A DNA stretch of 64,000 nucleotides from an uncultured Poribacteria bacterium (GCA_958296125.1 OY282444.1:2413940-2477939), one strand, 5' to 3'; numbered from the stretch's first letter, positions 25,796 to 36,078 are shown. The notes: generated by a model not told the origin, from the letters alone. Translations and numbers: made by a program.

Positions 25796-27634
25796 TTAGG
25801 CATCAGGTGAGAACACGAAAATCGCTTCACGGAACTGTCCGAGTGACCAGCCATCATAAGTTACATCCAAGGGAATAACGGTGCGTTGCGTGCCGTTGGC
25901 GTGTGTCGGGATCGGAATCGAAAAGGTGATATGCCCGTCCTGCTTTGGTGGAATGCTCACTGCTTGTTCGGGGAGGTCAATGTCCCATGATTCAGGAAGG
26001 ATTGGGCGGCAACTCGCGGTGCGGGCTTGTGAGGAATGATTGGTAAAATATAGACGCAAAGTTGCTGTCTCGCCGGCGATAACGTCTTGCTCGTAAGGAT
26101 AGGGACGCACCCAGTGTTCGTCCATCCCGTAGTTGGGGTGATCCCACGGAAAAAGATCCGCATAGAGCCGCTCCCTTTCAGCAAGATTCGTGCGCATCTG
26201 CCGAATCTCGTCGTCCCTAAAAGCAAAGGCACACGATACGTGGCAGTTGAAGATATGGGTCGGTTTGAGTTCGGCAATCCAAGCCAGGCACCGATCATAT
26301 CCCACACCCTCACCGAGTAGGTTGCGATTCCCAGAGCAGTAGTCATCAATACCTGCCATTGTGAAAGAATCGCCGGCGAAGAACATACGGACCCCTCGCC
26401 CTTCAACGAGCAATCCACCGTGATAGTAGGTCTGACCGGGGAAGTGGTAAGCGGTCATCTTAAATTCGTTCCACCGCCACGAATCTCCGTCTTGGGTGCG
26501 ATAATCAATCTGAGCGGGGGCGGGCGAAATGCAGGGGAGACGGAAGCCGCGTGGGTTCTCCACAACATCCGCCACAACTGAATCAGTTCGCGTTGTGCAC
26601 GGAAAGCTTGCTTGAAATTCAGGGATGCTGTCCACATGATCGTCATGATAGTGCGTAATCCAGAACTCTGTCACGTCGGAGATTTCCCCTTCGGCTTTGA
26701 GCCGCTGAATCTGTTTCAGGATGCCGGGGCTGCCACAATCCATGACAAACGCCTCCCTGTTTTCCGAGATAATCATCCATGTTGTTCCGTAGTGACGTAG
26801 GAAGTCTGGCACTTCTTTGCCCTCGCGGATGGGCATGTGCCCGGTGCTGCCTTCAAACGCGGTGAATAGCTTCGGAAAGTAGTATCGGAGCGCGGAAATG
26901 GCAACGTATTTATCGTAGCAGGCATCAAGTCGCCGTAGGAGCACCTCAACTGCGTCCACTGGATCGCGCATAATCTTTCCATGTGAAGGGATAAGGACTT
27001 CGGGATACCGCTGCCGTAGTTTTTTGAGGCTATGGGTCAATCGTCCTCTATCACCAAGAAACCCGTGATAATCTGTTGTCTGTTCCCCCTTTTGGAGGCT
27101 GTATAGTTCCCAGATCTGTCCCGTGTCGTAAACCATATCGCCGCAAAAAGCGAAACAGAGTCCATCAACTTCAACCGTGTAAGATACACTCCCGTCCGTG
27201 TGACCGGGTGTATCGATAACACAGATTTTTGCGTTCCCCCACTGGATGGAATCGCCCTCCGCGTAGGCATCGGTTACAGGGATCGACTCGGCAAGCATCA
27301 GGTTGTGGGGACGATAGTTGTAGAGATGCCAGCGTGTCTGTGGGTCGTTCCAGAACGTTTCGACCGACTCGAACCATTGGCGTTCCTGTGCGGGAACACC
27401 AATGCGTGTATCATCCGACGCTACGATTCCAATGCCCGACGCTTGATCGCGGTGGTGGTGTGTGAATAGCACCGTATCAACCGTTGTAATTCCGAGCGCG
27501 TTGAGGGTTGAACGCACGCTACCGTCGCCACAGTCAATCAATAGGGCGCGATTTCCATCGCGCAAAATTCCGACGTTGACAGAGCCGTGATGAATGAAAA
27601 TTTGGTTGCCTAATTGAGTAAATTGGATTGACAT
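25796..27634 (-). CDS. Protein with two tandem metallo-beta-lactamase-fold domains
   Basis: 612 residues. The first domain (about 1-225) has THHHRDQ at residues 58-64 and later DTPGHTDGS and SHGK; the second (about 280-480) has ITHYHDDHVD and AYHFPGQTYYHGG, so each has its own HxHxDH-type metal site, although the first has Gln where the second His-like ligand is usual. A C-terminal beta-sandwich (about 505-612) of Ig/NEW3-like type follows. No signal peptide. Functions of MBL-fold hydrolases range widely; the tandem domains suggest one ancestral duplication. Substrate unknown. Confidence 0.82.
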   Translation of the reverse strand: MSIQFTQLGNQIFIHHGSVNVGILRDGNRALLIDCGDGSVRSTLNALGITTVDTVLFTHHHRDQASGIGIVASDDTRIGVPAQERQWFESVETFWNDPQTRWHLYNYRPHNLMLAESIPVTDAYAEGDSIQWGNAKICVIDTPGHTDGSVSYTVEVDGLCFAFCGDMVYDTGQIWELYSLQKGEQTTDYHGFLGDRGRLTHSLKKLRQRYPEVLIPSHGKIMRDPVDAVEVLLRRLDACYDKYVAISALRYYFPKLFTAFEGSTGHMPIREGKEVPDFLRHYGTTWMIISENREAFVMDCGSPGILKQIQRLKAEGEISDVTEFWITHYHDDHVDSIPEFQASFPCTTRTDSVVADVVENPRGFRLPCISPAPAQIDYRTQDGDSWRWNEFKMTAYHFPGQTYYHGGLLVEGRGVRMFFAGDSFTMAGIDDYCSGNRNLLGEGVGYDRCLAWIAELKPTHIFNCHVSCAFAFRDDEIRQMRTNLAERERLYADLFPWDHPNYGMDEHWVRPYPYEQDVIAGETATLRLYFTNHSSQARTASCRPILPESWDIDLPEQAVSIPPKQDGHITFSIPIPTHANGTQRTVIPLDVTYDGWSLGQFREAIFVFSPDA

Positions 27635-27835
27635 CTGTCCCCTTGATTCAAAGTTGACATACTCCCAAACCTAGCGGGCACAGCACCTGCCCCCAATACC
27701 TTCAAATAGCACCAGGTGGGCAAGGCACCCGCCGCACTTATATGCGGCCTATTATATCAGATTCCGCCCAACCTATAAACTAAAAAGGGGATACAAATTT
27801 TGGCGGGTAGGATACCCCCCTTAATCCCCCCGCAA

Positions 27836-27910
27836 GCGGGGGGAGGGGGGGCCTCATCGTAGGCGGGGGGAGGGGGCCTCATGGTAGGCGGGGGGAAGGG
27901 GGCCTCATTA
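27836..27910. repeat. Three tandem G-rich repeat units of 23-27 bases
   Basis: Three near-copies start at 27836, 27863 and 27888, each with GCGGGGGGA, a second G-run and GCCTCAT. On the plus strand the paired G-runs could fold into a G-quadruplex. Confidence 0.7.
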
Positions 27911-28025
27911 ATTGAATGACCCTGTGACACAAATTCCATCCCTGAAGAAGCAGTTTGAGGACTGAAGGGCGGATTTCGCACGGCGTATGCAACCCACCGT
28001 ATCACTGACTTCAGCATAGCAACAC

Positions 28026-28040
28026 CGTAAGTCCTAAAAA
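28026..28040. repeat. Solo arm CGTAAGTCCTAAAAA
   Basis: These 15 bases are identical to 51563-51577 and share CGTAAGTCCTA with the right end of the element at 44758-44951. No matching left arm was found nearby. Confidence 0.5.
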
Positions 28041-28084
28041 GTTATATCGGTAGTTGAACAGTAGCATTAAAAAAGGAAGTGCCA

Positions 28085-30073
28085 ATGGAAGCCTTGAAGG
28101 TGGGAAAGTTCTCTGACTCTCGGTCGCAGGCCGGGGAACGGGCGGAAAAACCAAACGCTTTTGGTCCCAATCGAGCCCAGGGGATTTCATGGAAGGCAGT
28201 CGTCTTTGCTGTCGTGCTCATCCCGCTCAACACCTACTGGATCGCTGTGACCGAGATGGTGTGGTCCGGATTGCATTTCACCGCCGTATCACTTCCGCTG
28301 AACGTAATCTTCATCCTGTTTTGGCTCATCGGCTATAACGCTATTGCGCGTCGAATCTCCCCGCAACTGGCGTTCTCACAGAGAGATCTCTTGGTGATTT
28401 ACATCATCTTGGCGACATCGAGCGCGGTTACAGGCTACGATAGCCTTGTTGGGCTGATAGGCGTTTTGCCACACACGACATGGTTTGCAACGCCTGAGAA
28501 CGATTGGGGAAATCTGTTTGCAGGGCACCTCCCGACGTGGCTGATCATCACCAATAGAGAAGTCGTCCGCGATTTTTACGTTGGAGAGGTCGATTTTTAC
28601 GCGGCAAATTATTGGCAATACTGGTTAATCCCAGCAATCAGTTGGACCCTGCTTGTGTTAATTTTAACCGTTTTGCTGCTCTGTATCACCGTCCTCCTGC
28701 GCCGTCCCTGGACAGAACAGGAGAAATTGACCTATCCGATCATACAACTGCCGCTTTCGATGAGCAACCCCAAAACCCGGTTGTTTCACAGCCGGTTGTT
28801 CTGGATTGGCTTTGCGGTGGCGGCGGTCGTTGATATTATCAACGGGCTAAATTACCTTTACCCTAGCGTCCCCTACATTCCAGTGCGGGGCATCCGCCTC
28901 GATCACTATTTCACGGAAAAACCGTGGAACGCCATCGGGTGGACCCCCATCCGTTTTCGCTTCTTCATGATTGGCATGACCTATCTGCTGCCGCTAGATC
29001 TGTCCATCTCTTGCTGGTTTTTCTACATACTCCGCAAAATCGAACGGATTACCGGTCATGTCACCGGATGGTCGAATATCCCGGGATACCCCTTTTTGGG
29101 GCAACAATCAATGGGAGCCTTGCTGGGAATCTGTATAATTGCCCTAATCTCCATCAACCGTCATCTTCGGGGGGTGGTTAAAAAAGTCTGCTTGGGGACA
29201 GGAATCGACGATTCTGGCGAACCGTTGCGTTATCGTGGAGCGGTGCTTGGCATTGTGATTTGCAGTATACTGCTCGGTATTTTTGCACAACGGATGGGGT
29301 TGTCCCTTTGGGTGGTAGCGGTCTTTTTTCTCGTTTTTCTGCTGATGTGCATTGCCATGGCACGCATCCGGGCTGAATCCGGCGTGCCGGAGCATATTAT
29401 GCACGTGGTCTCCCCACAAGATTCGCTCGTGAAGTTGTTGGGAACGCGAAGCTTCGGGCCCCGTAACCTTTCGGGCCTATCCCTTTTCGTGTGGTTCAGC
29501 TACCGCAAGAGAAACTACTTGATGCCGCATCAACTCGAAGGCTTCAAGATTGCCGAACAAGCAAGTTTTTCAAGCCGACCCGTCTTCTGGTTTCTGCTCT
29601 TGGCAACCGGAATAGGGCTCCTTTCGGCGTTCATCATTTTTCCGCAGGTGCTTTACCGCTATGGTGCTGAAGCGCGTGCCGGTGGGATGAAGGGGGTCGG
29701 ATGGGATTCCTTCAACCGATTATCTGACTGGTTGCAGCACCCCCGTTCACCGGATTGGATTGGCAATGGCTGTTTGCTTTTGGGGCTGTTATTGACATTT
29801 GTCTTGACCTTTTTACGTCGCACGTTGCTCTGGTGGCCATTTCACCCGGCGGGCTATGCGTTAGCGACGAGCCGTGCCATCGACGACTACTGGTTCACGA
29901 TAGTTTTTGCCTCAACCTTAAAATGGGTGATTCTGCGGGGTGGCGGTGCCCGGGCATATCGCCGATCGCTGCCGTTTTTTCTGGGACTGATTGTGGGGGA
30001 TTACATCTTCGCGTGCGGTTGGTCGCTGCTTGGGATCATCTTAGATCGCCCGATGTATACGGTGTGGGTGTGA
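28085..30073 (+). CDS. Large multi-pass membrane protein, DUF6785/DUF6784-like
   Basis: 662 residues from ATG 28085, with AAAAGGA seven bases upstream; a GTG at 28079 is also in frame. It has about twelve or more hydrophobic helices, with charged loops after the first two thirds. Recognisable stretches include ISWKAVVFAVVLIPLNTYW at the start, SQRDLLVIYIILATSSAVTG, and ARIRAESGVPEHIMH. I relate it to the DUF6785/DUF6784 membrane family found in poribacterial, planctomycete and related genomes, with possible distant likeness to oligopeptide transporters. Function unknown. Confidence 0.72.
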   Translation: MEALKVGKFSDSRSQAGERAEKPNAFGPNRAQGISWKAVVFAVVLIPLNTYWIAVTEMVWSGLHFTAVSLPLNVIFILFWLIGYNAIARRISPQLAFSQRDLLVIYIILATSSAVTGYDSLVGLIGVLPHTTWFATPENDWGNLFAGHLPTWLIITNREVVRDFYVGEVDFYAANYWQYWLIPAISWTLLVLILTVLLLCITVLLRRPWTEQEKLTYPIIQLPLSMSNPKTRLFHSRLFWIGFAVAAVVDIINGLNYLYPSVPYIPVRGIRLDHYFTEKPWNAIGWTPIRFRFFMIGMTYLLPLDLSISCWFFYILRKIERITGHVTGWSNIPGYPFLGQQSMGALLGICIIALISINRHLRGVVKKVCLGTGIDDSGEPLRYRGAVLGIVICSILLGIFAQRMGLSLWVVAVFFLVFLLMCIAMARIRAESGVPEHIMHVVSPQDSLVKLLGTRSFGPRNLSGLSLFVWFSYRKRNYLMPHQLEGFKIAEQASFSSRPVFWFLLLATGIGLLSAFIIFPQVLYRYGAEARAGGMKGVGWDSFNRLSDWLQHPRSPDWIGNGCLLLGLLLTFVLTFLRRTLLWWPFHPAGYALATSRAIDDYWFTIVFASTLKWVILRGGGARAYRRSLPFFLGLIVGDYIFACGWSLLGIILDRPMYTVWV

Positions 30074-30093
30074 TGCGCCTAATCTCCATATAG

Positions 30094-30250
30094 GTGTCGG
30101 GCTAGGAAGCCCGACCTACGGGAATAGGGAATAATTTGTCTGTAGGGACAAGCCCCGCCCCTACATTTTGCCGGCCTGTCGGTCGATTTTCCCAAATCGA
30201 CATTTGGGTGTCGGGCTAGGAAGCCCGACCCACAGGAATAGGGAATAATT
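30094..30250. repeat. Two copies of a 43-base palindromic repeat
   Basis: Copy one (30094-30136) and copy two (30208-30250) differ at two positions. Each starts with a hairpin TCGGGCT AGGA AGCCCGA and ends with GGAATAGGGAATAATT. They lie between two convergent genes and could act as bidirectional terminators. The stretch between them holds another imperfect palindrome around 30142-30165. Confidence 0.8.
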
Positions 30251-30269
30251 CGTAGGCACAAGACGGCCC

Positions 30270-33200
30270 CTACTTCAGAATCAGCATCTTGCGTGTGGCT
30301 GAGAAGTCACCTGCGCTTAGGCTATAGAAATACATGCCGCTCGCAACCTGTTCACCGAAGCGGTTACGACCATCCCAGTAGATTGCTTTGGCTCTCGACT
30401 CATACACTGCTGCGGGTTTATGTCCCACATCAATGCTTCGCACAACAGCTCCGCCTGTATCATAAATGGTCAACGTTACGACCGCATCTTCTGCCAACCG
30501 ATACGGAATCCACGTTTCAGGATTGAACGGATTCGGATAGTTCCGAAGCAGTTCAGTCTCTGCGGGAATCTCATAAGCGATGAGATCTTCCACCTCAAGG
30601 ATACCGCTCTTCACATCATCAACGGTAACGATGTGCCGCACCGGTTGGACCCCGATCAACGGATCCGGTGAATCAGCGGAAATCTCCAGCACATCCCCGA
30701 CTCGTGCCGCATGACCCGCAGTCAAATCAACAAAGGTCATGTTGTAACCGCCCCTGCCTGTCCCCGATTGCATCGGGCCTGCCCTCGGAACGGGGACAGG
30801 CCCGTTCGCGGGGGTCTCGGCACGGACCGCCGCCGTTTCGACGGAGGTGACCCGGCTGAGCGAAACTTTCGTTGACAGGTTCTTCACCTTGACGCGGAAG
30901 CTTCCCCTTGCCAAGCCGGTGATTTCGTCAACAACGGCACCGTGGATATCAAGGACGGGGGTTTGACCGTCAACCTTGTATCCAGCGAGCGCGATGGGCG
31001 CAGCTGTTGTGCCGCCATTACGCCAACCGTCACCCCTGACCGTTGCGGACGCATCGGTAGTCGCCGTGACGAGATATGCCGCATCCCCCATGACGGGACC
31101 ATCCCCGGGGTCACCTGCTCGACCAATGACTCCGAATTGACCGGCCCTCGCCGCAATAATTATGTTTGCGACGACATTTCGACCGAACAACCCCATGATG
31201 TCGCTGATCCTCACCACATCCGGATCATTGACGGGCAGCCCGATGAGATTCGTTCCAGCCTTGAGGCTTATCATCGATGTGCCGTCACCCCACGCATTGC
31301 CTGTAAAAGTAACCGTCTGATCGGCGTTCATCGAAGCGACGATGCCGAGGTCAGCTGTAATCGGGACCGCATCGCTACGGCTATTCCACGTCCCTGATGC
31401 GGTATTATAGGTGATTAACAGGCTAACAGCGTTGCCAAGCATCCTGCGGAGATCGCCTATGTTGTCGAGGCCGTCAACCTCCAATGGCACGTGGAACAGA
31501 CTGACCCCTGACGGTATCGTTGAGGTGTACCTCAGTATGTTTGTCAACATAACGGTTGTAGACCCCATACCACTATTGCCAGCGGCATCCGTCGCTGTCA
31601 CAATGATGGTTTGCGGGCCGCTGGCTGCCTCGTTATCATCACCGAGAGTGAAGGTGGTCCTATAGGTTGATAGCGTCAGCTGAATCGGTGCTGTTTGCGT
31701 CGTATCGAGTGCGGAGACATCTGCCGCGACGGAAGAAACCGCCTCGGACACCGTAGCGGTGATAGTCACCGTATCCCCGTTTGAAACGGTGTCCGGAGAT
31801 GCCGTAACCGTAACCGTTGGTGCGGCGGTGTCAATGGTGAGAGCCCCCGCTGTCGCGCGGACACTGTTGAGGTTGACAGTAACCGTGTGTGTCCCATCGT
31901 GCAAACGATCAACGACGGTAAAGCGGCCGGTATAAGTCCCCGCCGGGGACTCGGTCATAGCAACATTGGGGACAACCGAACCGATCGAGAAGGTGGCCCT
32001 CTCATCCGATGTGCCGATGGCGGTCACCGTTACCCTGTCCCCCGCCTTCGCGATGGTCTTATCAATCGTAGCGGTGATAATGAGAACCACGGGCGTGACG
32101 GGAGTGACGGGAGCGACGGGCTTAACAGGGGGAGTGGGCGTGCCGGTGCCGACTCTCACCTGCGTGTTGTCGCGAATCTGTGCCCCATCAAAAAACATCC
32201 TGAAAATAGAGTTTTCAGAAGTCGCAGGCGCGGCGACATTCTGGTAAGTGAATATAATTTGATCCTCCGCCTCTACCTCAAGCCCCCCTAATCTCACGCG
32301 GGCAATCATATCCCGGCCAGCCGGATTGAGTTTTTCCACACTCGTCGTCGTCTCTACGCTACGGTGCCGATGCACCACGGTGTAGGTCCCCCTATTGTTA
32401 GGCGAGGTTGCAGCCGCACTCGGTGGGGGCCAACCTGAGGGCACTTGGACGCGGAACTCCCGCGGCCCAGAAATCTCACCGACCGCGGTGTAGGTAAAGG
32501 TGAGGTTCACCCCGGTCGCACCGAGGGCAACGCTTGTCGGCGTGACCCTTCCGGATCCGGACCCCGGTCTCGCCTCTCGGACCTCAACCGTGAGCATCGT
32601 CCCCTCTCCCGTAACTTCTTCAAACGAATCTCCGGAAAACCCGCTGTGCACCTCAACGCCAAATTTAACAGCAGATGCTGTCCTTGGCTGCACATTACCG
32701 GTATAGACGAAGGTTAACCTACCGTTTGCATCCAAATTGATACCCTCAACAACCACTATTTGACCATCATAGCGGGTGGGAATCGAAGGCCTGACCGTAA
32801 CGGTGCTAGTGGTCGGCCGGGACCAGTTGAAGGGGATGGTGAACCGAGCCCTGCCCGAAACTATTTGACCGGCTGCGGTGTAAATAATGGTGATCTGGCG
32901 ACGGGTATCACCGGCATAGAGGGCGGTATCGCCACTGACGGGTCTCACGGTGAGGACCGCTTTGCCTTCGCCACTCGCTTGACCTCTGACCGTCACGGTG
33001 GGCTGCCTTCGAATCGCTTTAAGGCTACCCCCTTCATGCCCCTTAACCTCAATCCTGAATGTATCTGTGCCCGTCGCGGCGGAGGCAATGGCACGGCCCG
33101 TGTCGGTCGCGCCGTAGGTAATTGTGATGGTATTTGATCTGTCAAGTGTATAGATAGGCACGGTGACAGAGGATCTACCATTATCCGTGGCAGTGCCAAG

Positions 33201-35969
33201 GCCCAAGCCCTCGAATTCGGTATACCCCGGACTCCCCGCATCATCCACCTCCGGCTTACTCCAACCAGTCGGAACGGTGAATCTCAGTGCCCCATCTTCG
33301 ATCGTCTGACCCGGGTTGTAGGTAAACACCAGCCTCACAGCCTCAGCGGCCCGAACCTCTCTGGGCTCAACGGTCGCCGTGCCCGTGCCATCCACTGCGC
33401 CGCCCACCTGAATTTGCAAGACACCGGGGGCATCTGCATAAATCCGCCCCAACTTTTTAGGATTTCTTATCTGCTCTCTGCCTTCGTGCTTCACATCGCT
33501 TTTGACTCTTTTGAAAACATCGTCCCCATCTCCATCGGATTTAACCATGAAGGAGGCAATCCCAGTATCGGGCTGGACCTCCACACCGTTTTTGGTGCTC
33601 GATGTGCCACCGCCATAAATAAATCGGATACTGCCCCCTCTGCCAAGCTTCCTGACCGTCGCTGTCGCTGTGGTGCTCCCGACCTGCAATGAGGATACAG
33701 CGGACCCTCTAGTCGTAACGTAATTCCGCAGTGTGGGGTCCTCCTGCATTGAACCCCAACCCGATGGAATTTCAAGGTTTATTTTACCGCCATCCATCGT
33801 TCCGGCTGCGGTGAACACTATTTCAATCGTTCGATTGTCGCTGCCTGCCTCAACGGCGGTCGGCGATAGCGTTGCAGAACCGGTCCCGTCTGCGACGTTT
33901 TTCAGCGTGACCATGGGCCGCCTTCCCACAGATCTGGTGCTCGCACTTGATGAGACCCGAAAAGTGCCGGTAACTCTTACTGCATCATTTGCTACATGAT
34001 GGAACTCGGCTTTCTGACGATCATCGGTCGTCCCATCATCGGTTGTCGTATCACCATACTTAACCTTGACAATACCCCCGATAGCCAGCTGCTTGACTGC
34101 AACGTTGACGGTCCGCCCTGATACGGTGGGCTGCTTCGCTTCAACCGGCTCACCACTCCTCTCAATGGTGGCGGTCACCCGCCCGGGTCTCCCTTCCGCC
34201 GTCGTCGGTGCAGATCCCAAATCGGAGGGGATTGTCAACGAAACCCTGCCATTCCGAATGGGGGTGCTCTCCGTTGTAAACTTGAAGATAATTGTCCCCT
34301 GACTTGCGGCGTGGAAGGAGGTGTCGCCATCGATTTCAAATAGAACCGGGTTCCCTGATGTGCTCACAACGGAGAGGACCGGTCGCTCATCAAGATCTCT
34401 GGTGGTCGGATCGTCTATAAGTATGATGCCATTAACCTTCACCGTCCATGAATAGTTGTCAGCGGTGGGTAAGATATCGACTCTGCGTATGGTAGTCCTC
34501 AACGTTCTATTTTTACGAAGGGTGATACCTGTCCACTTAATAGTATCCCCATCTATAATCGTTAAATCACTAGAAGAAGGACCAGAGACATAACCGTAGT
34601 CATCGGAGTTGTCTTTCTGTAGTATCTCATCACCACCACTAATATCAATCCCCATCGGCTCAATCTCTAAAGTGAGGGGACTGGCATCGGTAAAGTCGGT
34701 ATAGGCGGTATAAATCAGGGTGATAGTTCTGCGCGGAGAACCCACCTCCACAAAAGTAGGCGAAATGCTCATACTTCCAGAACCCGCTACTGCACTCGCC
34801 ACTCCTCCCGTAACCTTTGCCCCTTCCTCTGTGGCATTTACGGTAGTCGTCGCGGTGACCTGACCAATAGTACCCCCAACCGTCGCTATGTCATAGGAAA
34901 CGGTAACTCTCTCACCCTTATCGATCTTATCCATGCGGATAGTAAGGATATTGCCGCTGGAGATACTAGGTTTATCATCGTCATCATCATCAATAGTGGC
35001 CCCGCCCCCTCCTACTATCTTTATGGGCTTATTAGCTCCAATAACCGTATTGTCAAAGTCGGGTTTCGTCTGGAGAGCAGAGGGAACGGTTATTTGGAGA
35101 GCAGAACCATACATCGGCCCAGGGGCTGTAAAGGTGATTTTGAATCGGATATTTGTCTCGCCTGGGAATACTCTCGTCGGTGTAACCTTAAACTCCCTTA
35201 TGAGAGGGTCACGAGTCTCTGGATCAGTAGGGTCAGATAAATCACGATCCCCCAAAATGTTTCCAACTTGGACATAAACGCTATCCGATAACCGACTCAG
35301 TGTGCCGTTCGCGGCACTGGAGCTGCACTGGAACTGAATATTCTCAAAGTCATCAGCAAAGTCATCAGGAGTATCGTTATCTTCAGTTAAATGACGAGGG
35401 ATAGGGGCAATTATATCAGCGAGTATAATTTCGAGTTTTCTATCCTCATCAGTCCTACCGGACCCCCAATTTGAACCGAGGGTAACCGTTATGCGTCTGT
35501 TGGCTTCAAATGTCACCTTAGCATTTGCTTTCACCCGCTCCCTCTCGTCATCATCATTAAAGGCCGCAACGAGATTCCCATCGCCACCCGTTTCGTATAC
35601 CACGCCATTGTTACCAGGCCCGAGAAGATCTCCATCCGTGACTTTTATGAATTTATTAGACACCTTCCAACCGCTTGGAAACGCAATCCGAACTCTCCCG
35701 CCAGCCATGTTTATGGCCTCATTATCCTCGTCCCGTGCTGTGTAGGTAAATTTCAGAGCATTTCGAATAGAACCGGCAGCCAAAGTATTAGTATCAAAAG
35801 GCACAAACCCAACGGTTGAGATACCATCATCAGCAGCGTCACGGGATCCACCCTCTACCTCTACCTCTCCCTCGCCATCATTTGTTGCTGTCATTGCTGC
35901 GTTATTGAATACCCCTACAATCATCATCAAACCGATAACAAAAAGTGCTCTTAATTTCCAATTATACAT
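30270..35969 (-). CDS. Giant secreted repeat protein with FlgD-like C-terminal tail
   Basis: 1899 residues. An N-terminal signal (about 6-26) is followed by an acidic linker. About eight related beta-domains come next, spaced roughly 110-170 residues, each with a pattern such as GTGSATLSPTAVEAGS, then IEIVFTAAGTM and a segment ending IPSGW (first near residue 50, last near 1170). Ig-like beta modules follow (about 1270-1420: AGDRVTVTAIGTSDE, DTVTITATVSEAV), then a domain with AGTNLIGLPVNDPDV. The last 100 residues (from about 1800) are LRNYPNPFNPETWIPYRLAE, IYDTGG and YFYSLSAGDFSATRKM, the FlgD-like tail used as an outer-surface sorting region in many such bacteria. AAAGGAAG precedes the ATG. 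Probably cell-surface or released; function unknown. Confidence 0.82.
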   Translation of the reverse strand: MYNWKLRALFVIGLMMIVGVFNNAAMTATNDGEGEVEVEGGSRDAADDGISTVGFVPFDTNTLAAGSIRNALKFTYTARDEDNEAINMAGGRVRIAFPSGWKVSNKFIKVTDGDLLGPGNNGVVYETGGDGNLVAAFNDDDERERVKANAKVTFEANRRITVTLGSNWGSGRTDEDRKLEIILADIIAPIPRHLTEDNDTPDDFADDFENIQFQCSSSAANGTLSRLSDSVYVQVGNILGDRDLSDPTDPETRDPLIREFKVTPTRVFPGETNIRFKITFTAPGPMYGSALQITVPSALQTKPDFDNTVIGANKPIKIVGGGGATIDDDDDDKPSISSGNILTIRMDKIDKGERVTVSYDIATVGGTIGQVTATTTVNATEEGAKVTGGVASAVAGSGSMSISPTFVEVGSPRRTITLIYTAYTDFTDASPLTLEIEPMGIDISGGDEILQKDNSDDYGYVSGPSSSDLTIIDGDTIKWTGITLRKNRTLRTTIRRVDILPTADNYSWTVKVNGIILIDDPTTRDLDERPVLSVVSTSGNPVLFEIDGDTSFHAASQGTIIFKFTTESTPIRNGRVSLTIPSDLGSAPTTAEGRPGRVTATIERSGEPVEAKQPTVSGRTVNVAVKQLAIGGIVKVKYGDTTTDDGTTDDRQKAEFHHVANDAVRVTGTFRVSSSASTRSVGRRPMVTLKNVADGTGSATLSPTAVEAGSDNRTIEIVFTAAGTMDGGKINLEIPSGWGSMQEDPTLRNYVTTRGSAVSSLQVGSTTATATVRKLGRGGSIRFIYGGGTSSTKNGVEVQPDTGIASFMVKSDGDGDDVFKRVKSDVKHEGREQIRNPKKLGRIYADAPGVLQIQVGGAVDGTGTATVEPREVRAAEAVRLVFTYNPGQTIEDGALRFTVPTGWSKPEVDDAGSPGYTEFEGLGLGTATDNGRSSVTVPIYTLDRSNTITITYGATDTGRAIASAATGTDTFRIEVKGHEGGSLKAIRRQPTVTVRGQASGEGKAVLTVRPVSGDTALYAGDTRRQITIIYTAAGQIVSGRARFTIPFNWSRPTTSTVTVRPSIPTRYDGQIVVVEGINLDANGRLTFVYTGNVQPRTASAVKFGVEVHSGFSGDSFEEVTGEGTMLTVEVREARPGSGSGRVTPTSVALGATGVNLTFTYTAVGEISGPREFRVQVPSGWPPPSAAATSPNNRGTYTVVHRHRSVETTTSVEKLNPAGRDMIARVRLGGLEVEAEDQIIFTYQNVAAPATSENSIFRMFFDGAQIRDNTQVRVGTGTPTPPVKPVAPVTPVTPVVLIITATIDKTIAKAGDRVTVTAIGTSDERATFSIGSVVPNVAMTESPAGTYTGRFTVVDRLHDGTHTVTVNLNSVRATAGALTIDTAAPTVTVTASPDTVSNGDTVTITATVSEAVSSVAADVSALDTTQTAPIQLTLSTYRTTFTLGDDNEAASGPQTIIVTATDAAGNSGMGSTTVMLTNILRYTSTIPSGVSLFHVPLEVDGLDNIGDLRRMLGNAVSLLITYNTASGTWNSRSDAVPITADLGIVASMNADQTVTFTGNAWGDGTSMISLKAGTNLIGLPVNDPDVVRISDIMGLFGRNVVANIIIAARAGQFGVIGRAGDPGDGPVMGDAAYLVTATTDASATVRGDGWRNGGTTAAPIALAGYKVDGQTPVLDIHGAVVDEITGLARGSFRVKVKNLSTKVSLSRVTSVETAAVRAETPANGPVPVPRAGPMQSGTGRGGYNMTFVDLTAGHAARVGDVLEISADSPDPLIGVQPVRHIVTVDDVKSGILEVEDLIAYEIPAETELLRNYPNPFNPETWIPYRLAEDAVVTLTIYDTGGAVVRSIDVGHKPAAVYESRAKAIYWDGRNRFGEQVASGMYFYSLSAGDFSATRKMLILK

Positions 35970-36078
35970 CGTTCAAACTTCCTTTAGATTGTAGTCGCTG
36001 GACATATCGAGCGACGAGAGATGTGTTTTTCGGCGATTCATCGCTGACCTACGACGATGAATTCTCGAATTATCGTTA

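Larger units (their letters stand above)
27635..28084. other. Intergenic region with G-rich repeats
   Basis: This 450-base gap lies between divergent genes. It holds palindromic GC-rich pieces (27675-27740), the G-rich tandem repeat at 27836-27910 and a solo CGTAAGTCCTA arm (28026-28036). No coding frame with a ribosome-binding site is visible. Confidence 0.5.
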
